Source: an uncultured Eubacteriales bacterium | GTDB lineage: Bacteria > Bacillota > Clostridia > Christensenellales > UBA1242 | Assembly (NCBI GenBank): GCA_948512295.1 | Contig: CAOQRA010000038.1 | Location: forward strand, 1-8,313 | Direction of reading: 5' to 3' | DNA: 8,313 bases | Part shown: in pieces, positions 5,637 through 8,313 of the stretch | Numbering within the stretch: the stretch's first letter is position 1 | How the letters are laid out: each line of letters begins with the position of its first letter | Notes under the pieces: generated by a model | Database searches by the model: none | Seen by the model: the letters and a program-made list of their open reading frames with translations, nothing else | Told to the model about the DNA's origin: nothing | Translations under genes and position numbers: made by a program

Positions 5637-6726
5637 GATTTTCTTGGTTTTGTTTCTGCATTGCTTTTTCAATTATGTCTATAGAACTATTTTTATAATG
5701 AATTATTAGATTTTTAGTTTTATGACAATGCACAGCTGCCTCCTCTTCTGTAAGCCGTGGATTTGTCAAATACAGCAAATTAAATACCTCTGCTTGTGCA
5801 GGATGCAACAGATGTAAAAAATCTCTAATTTCTTCTACAGATTCACCACTGTAAAGCCTGTCACGTAAAGTTACACCCTTATCTAAAAGTTTCTTTACTC
5901 TTTTTCTCGCTGTAAGAACTAGACTAGGAAGATCTCTTACGTTTTTATTTAATATCTGTGCAACCTCATTCATGCTTCTTTTATTTTTATCTAAATATAA
6001 AAGTGTGATTAAGTGCTGCTGAAATGGCGACAAATATTGCAAAATTGATTTTACAGATTGTAAATAACTCTCGTCTTCAAATTTATCATCTTTTGAAATA
6101 TTTTCATATACTTCGATGTCACAAAGCTTTTTCACATTTTTAATTGCTTCCGAAACTAATCTACTTACATAAGACGGAGTATGTTTTAGATTTTTACTTG
6201 CCTCACTTATTGTTTCACAACTGCTAAAATACACCTCTTTTAATGCTTTCGCTTGTTTTTCTGGAAGCAATTGTAAACACTCTTTTATTTTTAAAATTAA
6301 TTTAGATTCTAAAATCTTTTCTTCAAATGGCTCACTTTTATCATCAACTAAATTATCAATAAACTCTTCCGAAAAATCCGAATTATTTATTTTAGTATTT
6401 AGCGATAAACAGGTTGTATATTTATATTCTCGGTGCATTAACATTAAAATTTCATTTTTTACGCAAGCAGAAATAAATCCAGAAAAATTAGCCCTTGACG
6501 TATCAAGGCCTTTTTCAATTAAACGATCAACGCCTTTAATAAGCCCTTCACAACCCGTCTGATAGTAATCTTGATATTTATCTGAATTTACATCCTTGGT
6601 AAATTTTCTCACTATTAAATGAACTAATTTCAAATTACTCTCAATTAACTTTTCACGAGCATTTTCTGCATTTTGCCCGCCACCTCTTGCAATATTTAAT
6701 AACATTTCATTTTCTTTATTTTTCAT
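5632..6726 (-). CDS. Poly-sigma4 sigma-factor-like protein, SigE/SigK-like region 2 (364 aa)
   Basis: Region 2 (about 26-103) resembles the SigE/SigK group: LIESNLKLVHLIVRKF, YQDYYQTGCEGLIKGVD, then SACVKNEILMLMHRE, comparable to the ARCIENEVLMYLR of the split sigma in this window. A canonical-looking region 4 follows at about 146-201 (helix-turn-helix ending TPSYVSRLVSEAIKNVKKL). Two further sigma4-like units lie at about 223-281 (LSPFQQHLITLLYLDKN, NEVAQILNKN) and 297-357 (LHPAQAEVFNLLYLTNP, EEEAAVHCHKTKN). It thus has one sigma4 fewer than its two neighbours and is less similar to them than they are to each other. It has its own leaderless-type promoter and terminator and is divergent from the tRNA cluster. 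It may be an alternative sigma factor with an extended C-terminus or a regulator that competes for core polymerase. Confidence 0.8.
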   Translation of the reverse strand: MKNKENEMLLNIARGGGQNAENAREKLIESNLKLVHLIVRKFTKDVNSDKYQDYYQTGCEGLIKGVDRLIEKGLDTSRANFSGFISACVKNEILMLMHREYKYTTCLSLNTKINNSDFSEEFIDNLVDDKSEPFEEKILESKLILKIKECLQLLPEKQAKALKEVYFSSCETISEASKNLKHTPSYVSRLVSEAIKNVKKLCDIEVYENISKDDKFEDESYLQSVKSILQYLSPFQQHLITLLYLDKNKRSMNEVAQILNKNVRDLPSLVLTARKRVKKLLDKGVTLRDRLYSGESVEEIRDFLHLLHPAQAEVFNLLYLTNPRLTEEEAAVHCHKTKNLIIHYKNSSIDIIEKAMQKQNQENQ

Positions 6727-6732
6727 AGAAAT

Positions 6733-6761
6733 ACTATAACATTTTATTAGAATTATGTCAA
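6733..6761 (-). promoter_or_regulatory. Near-consensus promoter, leaderless start of the 364-aa gene
   Basis: On the - strand TTGACA (6761-6756), 17 nt and TATAGT (6738-6733) precede the ATG at 6726, with six bases (ATTTCT) between the -10 box and the start codon. No ribosome binding site exists. The geometry is the same as for the two other large sigma-like genes. Confidence 0.87.
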
Positions 6762-6810
6762 TATATTGTTTTTACGCATCACACATACTAATATAAAAGA
6801 CATAAAATAT

Positions 6811-6848
6811 AAAAAGTTAAAAAAATTGTAAAAAGATTGTAAAAATCC
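6811..6848 (+). promoter_or_regulatory. Phased A-tracts upstream of the tRNA promoter
   Basis: Four A-tracts, centred near 6813, 6822, 6832 and 6843, repeat about every 10 bp and include a tandem 11-bp motif ATTGTAAAAA(G/T). They end just before the -35 box at 6849. Phased A-tracts at this place bend DNA and act as UP-element-like enhancers of stable RNA promoters, which is the inferred role. Confidence 0.55.
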
Positions 6849-6877
6849 TTGACATATTTTACTTTTTATTATAAAAT
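6849..6877 (+). promoter_or_regulatory. Strong promoter of the tRNA cluster
   Basis: TTGACA (6849-6854), a 17-nt spacer and TAAAAT (6872-6877) form a near-consensus vegetative promoter. Transcription would start near 6884, about 16 nt before tRNA-Pro. No other comparable promoter is visible inside the cluster, so all six tRNAs are probably read from here. Confidence 0.88.
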
Positions 6878-6899
6878 TACCTAGCAAGCATAAATTCCA

Positions 6900-6975
6900 C
6901 GGGGTGTAGCGCAGTTGGAAGCGCGCGTGGTTTGGGACCATGAGGTCGGGGGTTCGAGCCCCTCCACCCCGACCA
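6900..6975 (+). tRNA. tRNA-Pro (anticodon TGG)
   Basis: A 76-nt cloverleaf with acceptor stem CGGGGTG/CACCCCG, anticodon stem CGTGG/CCATG, loop TTTGGGA (anticodon TGG at 6933-6935), a GGTTCGAGCC T-arm and an encoded CCA. It reads proline codons, chiefly CCA. First gene of the tRNA operon; 23 nt separate it from the next tRNA. Confidence 0.96.
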
Positions 6976-6998
6976 TTGACTGTAAAATCGGTCAGTTT

Positions 6999-7075
6999 GG
7001 ACCTTTAGCTCAGTTGGTTAGAGCAACCGGCTCATAACCGGTCGGTCCGGGGTTCGAGTCCCTGAAGGTCCACCA
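6999..7075 (+). tRNA. tRNA with CAT anticodon (elongator Met or Ile2)
   Basis: A 77-nt cloverleaf with acceptor GGACCTT/AAGGTCC, anticodon stem ACCGG/CCGGT, loop CTCATAA (CAT) and encoded CCA. The first acceptor pair is G-C and the anticodon stem lacks the three G-C pairs of initiators, so it is not initiator tRNA. It may be elongator Met or the lysidine-modified Ile2, which reads ATA codons. From memory, the acceptor stem resembles Bacillus Ile2, but I cannot settle this from the sequence. Its 3' end is duplicated downstream (7222-7255), and an inverted copy of its T-arm lies at 7100-7115. Confidence 0.9.
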
Positions 7076-7115
7076 TGCGTTAACCCAAAAAACATTCCAC
7101 AGGGACTTGAACCCC
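7049..7115 (+). repeat. Inverted copy of the tRNA(CAT) T-arm
   Basis: GGGGTTCGAGTCCCTG (7049-7064), the T-arm of the CAT tRNA, is matched by CAGGGACTTGAACCCC (7100-7115) in opposite orientation. The two can form a 16-pair stem with one G-U and a 35-nt loop. In a precursor RNA this stem would compete with folding of the tRNA T-arm. Its function, if any, is unknown. Confidence 0.8.
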
Positions 7116-7255
7116 AAAAAGGGGCTCCCCTAAAATGATTTATCATTTTTGGGGAAAAGAAGCAACCAAACGTCAAGCGAGGCTTGTAAAACAAGCTGAG
7201 TTAAAGTGAAGGTTGTGACGAAGTACCTGAAGGTCCACCATGGGTTAACCCAAAA
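7057..7255 (+). repeat. Direct repeat of the tRNA(CAT) 3' end
   Basis: The stretch 7057-7090, covering the end of the T-arm, the acceptor 3' strand, CCA and 15 nt beyond, recurs at 7222-7255 with two mismatches (7060/7225 and 7078/7243), an offset of 165 bp. The copy is not part of a second complete tRNA. Between the copies are a hairpin of CCCCTAAAATGA and TCATTTTTGGGG (7127-7138 and 7143-7154, one mismatch) and a small GCTTGT/ACAAGC hairpin (7182-7196). A partial tandem duplication or the footprint of a small inserted element are both possible. Confidence 0.85.
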
Positions 7256-7303
7256 TACGATTTATTCTAAGCTTGCAAAGGAATAGATCAAAAAACAAAA
7301 AAT

Positions 7304-7380
7304 GGCCCGATAGCTCAGTTGGTTAGAGCGCCAGCCTGTCACGTTGGAGGTCGAGGGTTCGAACCCCTTTCGGGTCGCCA
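7304..7380 (+). tRNA. tRNA-Asp (anticodon GTC)
   Basis: A 77-nt cloverleaf: acceptor GGCCCGA/TCGGGTC with one G-T pair, anticodon stem CCAGC/GTTGG, loop CTGTCAC (GTC at 7338-7340), T-arm with GGTTCGAAC, discriminator G and encoded CCA. It reads GAC and GAT. A ~175-bp spacer carrying the first inter-tRNA repeat follows directly. Confidence 0.96.
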
Positions 7381-7427
7381 ATTACACTAATGCTTCTTAC
7401 ACTTCAAAGGTAATTTTCGTACGATTG

Positions 7428-7555
7428 TTGCGACAAATTGCCAATAAAACGTAATGGAGTATGATTTCGTTTGGTCGCAAAAGCGGAAACTTGCGTCCAA
7501 ATTGTAAAACGTTGCTTTGCAAAGTTTGAGAGTGTAAAACAAGGATTCCGCTTTT
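7428..7555 (+). repeat. Inter-tRNA two-hairpin repeat, copy A (before tRNA-Phe)
   Basis: This stretch matches 7735-7862 at about 111 of 125 columns in my hand alignment. Hairpin I pairs TTGCGACAAA (7428-7437) with TTTGGTCGCAA (7470-7480). Hairpin II is bounded by AAAAGCGGAA (7479-7488) and TTCCGCTTTT (7546-7555), with an inner CTTG/CAAG (7490-7493, 7540-7543) and a central AAACGTTGC-TTT-GCAAAGTTT hairpin (one mismatch). Its right end lies one base before the mature tRNA-Phe 5' end. No coding potential is evident. Confidence 0.85.
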
Positions 7556-7556
7556 T

Positions 7557-7632
7557 GCCCTGATAGCTCAGTCGGTAGAGCAAAGGACTGAAAATCCTTG
7601 TGTCGGTGGTTCGATTCCACCTTAGGGCACCA
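7557..7632 (+). tRNA. tRNA-Phe (anticodon GAA)
   Basis: A 76-nt cloverleaf: acceptor GCCCTGA/TTAGGGC, anticodon stem AAGGA/TCCTT, loop CTGAAAA (GAA at 7590-7592), T-stem GGTGG/CCACC and encoded CCA. It reads TTC and TTT. The last T-stem base, the acceptor 3' strand and CCA are repeated 54 bp further on. Confidence 0.96.
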
Positions 7633-7686
7633 AAAGGTGACATAAGGCAAATCTCTCGCAAGAGAGGGTTAAGACTTAGGGCACCA
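7621..7686 (+). repeat. Direct repeat of the tRNA-Phe 3' end
   Basis: CTTAGGGCACCA at 7621-7632 (inside tRNA-Phe) recurs exactly at 7675-7686, which is not part of a full tRNA. Between them lies a CTCTC-GCAA-GAGAG hairpin with a GNRA-type tetraloop (about 7652-7665). The acceptor end can also form an alternative hairpin with the sequence just after it: CCTTA (7620-7624) with TAAGG (7643-7647), and CACC (7628-7631) with GGTG (7636-7639). This is the second tRNA of the cluster with a duplicated 3' end. Confidence 0.8.
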
Positions 7687-7734
7687 CTTTTACACTCTAC
7701 TTCTTTTTCTTCGTGGGCATTGTTTCGCAGATAG

Positions 7735-7862
7735 TTGCGACAAATCGCCAACGAAATGAAATGAAGTGCGATTTCGTTTGGTCGCAAGAAACGGAAACTT
7801 GCGTCCAAATCGTAAAACTTTGCTTTGCAAAGTTTGAGAGTGTAAAGCAAGGATTCCGTTTC
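7735..7862 (+). repeat. Inter-tRNA two-hairpin repeat, copy B (before tRNA-Thr)
   Basis: Second copy of the element at 7428-7555. Hairpin I pairs TTGCGAC and AAATCGC (7735-7748) with GCGATTT (7768-7774) and GTCGCAA (7781-7787). Hairpin II is bounded by GAAACGGAA (7788-7796) and TTCCGTTTC (7854-7862), with a perfect 9-bp central hairpin AAACTTTGC-TTT-GCAAAGTTT (7815-7835). Two outer pairs of hairpin II change in a compensatory way relative to copy A. TTTACACTCT (7689-7698) is also an inverted match to AGAGTGTAAA (7837-7846). The right end abuts tRNA-Thr directly. Confidence 0.85.
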
Positions 7863-7937
7863 GCTGGCGTGGCTCAATGGTAGAGCAGCTGACTTGTAAT
7901 CAGCAGGTTGAAGGTTCGATTCCTTTCGCCAGCTCCA
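7863..7937 (+). tRNA. tRNA-Thr (anticodon TGT)
   Basis: A 75-nt cloverleaf: acceptor GCTGGCG/CGCCAGC, anticodon stem GCTGA/TCAGC, loop CTTGTAA (TGT at 7895-7897), GGTTCGATTCC T-arm, discriminator T and encoded CCA. It reads threonine ACA and probably ACG/ACT codons. It starts at the base after the copy B repeat. Confidence 0.96.
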
Positions 7938-7943
7938 TTTTTT

Positions 7944-7970
7944 AAGATTTTTATGAAAAAATCTTTTTTT
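7944..7970 (+). terminator. AT-only terminator-like hairpin between tRNA-Thr and tRNA-Tyr
   Basis: AAGATTTTT (7944-7952) and AAAAATCTT (7957-7965) form a 9-bp stem with a 4-nt loop, followed by T through 7970. tRNA-Tyr starts 2 nt later. The stem has a single G-C pair, so it would at most lower expression of the last tRNA or mark a processing site. Confidence 0.4.
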
Positions 7971-7972
7971 AA

Positions 7973-8057
7973 GGGTAGGTTGCAGAGCGGCCAAATGCAA
8001 CGGACTGTAAATCCGTCGACTATGTCTTCGATGGTTCGAATCCATCCCTGCCCACCA
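7973..8057 (+). tRNA. tRNA-Tyr (anticodon GTA)
   Basis: An 85-nt class II cloverleaf: acceptor GGGTAGG/CCTGCCC with a T-G pair, anticodon stem ACGGA/TCCGT, loop CTGTAAA (GTA at 8007-8009), long variable arm (about 8016-8031), GGTTCGAATCC T-arm and encoded CCA. It reads TAC and TAT. Last gene of the tRNA cluster, directly followed by a terminator. Confidence 0.96.
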
Positions 8058-8061
8058 GTCA

Positions 8062-8115
8062 AAACCTAAAACAAGCTTCCCTCCCCTTTTGATACGCTTT
8101 GTTTTAGGTTTTTTT
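8062..8115 (+). terminator. Intrinsic terminator of the tRNA cluster
   Basis: AAACCTAAAACAA (8062-8074) pairs with TTGTTTTAGGTTT (8099-8111), a 13-bp stem. It continues through AGC/GCT with a one-base bulge and ends in T7 (8109-8115). The stem starts 5 nt after the CCA of tRNA-Tyr. Confidence 0.88.
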
Positions 8116-8313
8116 GTAAGAAATTTTGATAGCAAGTTGTTATTAAAATAAACAAAGGATTTTATATACGAAAGTAATAAAGGACACGATATATTTTTTA
8201 CGCAATCTATAGAAAAAGCTATTGAAAAATTAAGCATTGGAAATAAATAATAGGAACTAAAAACGCCTCCTGTAAGTTTTATACAATGATAACCTAATGT
8301 ATTTTTATAGATT
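8116..8313. other. AT-rich tail without a recognisable gene
   Basis: No gene with a start codon and ribosome site is evident on either strand. A + strand frame is open from 8152 to the TAA at 8248-8250 (32 codons, beginning TKDFIYESNKGHD) and looks protein-like, but it has no start codon and is preceded by an in-frame stop, so it could at most be a decayed gene end. On the - strand an AGGAGG (8271-8266) has no start codon within a useful distance. Confidence 0.5.

Noticed and set aside
5571..5672. N-terminal extension of the 464-aa protein to an ATG at 5672
   Set aside because: It would translate the consensus promoter and the previous gene's terminator, and it has no counterpart in the paralog, which starts at the equivalent of 5570.
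6753..6941. 62-codon - strand frame across the tRNA promoter and tRNA-Pro
   Set aside because: It overlaps tRNA-Pro and two promoters, has no ribosome site and its translation shows no family features.
7127..7154. Hairpin after the CAT tRNA as an intrinsic terminator
   Set aside because: The stem is good but is followed by AAAAGAAG on the + strand, not a T tract, and tRNA-Asp lies downstream in the same apparent operon.
7057..7686. tRNA-end direct repeats as attachment sites of an integrated element, or as a CRISPR-like array
   Set aside because: No integrase or cargo lies between the copies, the spacings are only 165 and 54 bp, and the repeats differ from each other and are not regularly spaced.
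7387..8237. Long - strand open frames (7404-8237, 7387-7650, 7874-8062) across the tRNA cluster
   Set aside because: They run antisense through tRNA genes; strings such as RKESNLQPADYKSAALPLSHA are the well-known false translation of antisense tRNAs.
8152..8250. Short + strand open stretch of 32 codons after the tRNA terminator
   Set aside because: It looks somewhat protein-like but has no start codon, no ribosome site and an in-frame stop just upstream.

Overview
The window is AT-rich DNA from an endospore-forming member of the Bacillota, most likely a Clostridia-type lineage. The evidence is a complete spoIIAA-spoIIAB-sigF operon, AGGAGG-type ribosome binding sites, near-consensus TTGACA/TATAAT promoters and tRNA genes that all encode their own CCA end. 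I cannot name the genus.

Layout. Positions 1-426 (+) hold two tandem paralogous small XRE-type HTH regulators, the first cut by the window edge. A 12-bp-stem terminator at 470-507 separates them from the convergent spoIIA operon (1988 down to 506, - strand), which encodes anti-anti-sigma factor SpoIIAA, anti-sigma kinase SpoIIAB and SigF. Directly upstream on the same strand (6726 down to 2096) is a cluster made only of sigma-factor-like genes. Three of them (364, 464 and 461 aa) have one sigma70 region-2 module followed by three or four sigma4-like helix-turn-helix modules. The last of these is followed in its operon by a SigE/SigK-like sigma factor split by one in-frame TGA into a 98-aa sigma2 piece and a 107-aa sigma3/4 piece. 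From 6900 to 8057 (+) lies a six-gene tRNA cluster: Pro(TGG), CAT (Met or Ile2), Asp(GTC), Phe(GAA), Thr(TGT), Tyr(GTA). It has a strong promoter in front and a terminator at 8062-8115. I see no convincing gene after that.

How it may work. The spoIIA operon is the standard forespore switch: SpoIIAB holds SigF until dephosphorylated SpoIIAA releases it. The poly-sigma4 cluster is the unusual part. All three large genes start exactly 6 nt after the -10 box of a TTGACA-17-TATA(A/G)T promoter and have no Shine-Dalgarno sequence, so they look leaderless. Their hairpin terminators begin on or beside their stop codons. Their function is not known to me. Candidates are alternative sigma factors with extended DNA-binding arrays, core-binding regulators that modulate other sigma factors, or a multi-subunit sigma system together with the split pair.

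The tRNA cluster also has odd spacers: a ~125-bp two-hairpin repeat, with compensatory base changes, abutting the 5' ends of tRNA-Phe and tRNA-Thr; duplicated 3' ends of two tRNAs; and an inverted copy of a T-arm.
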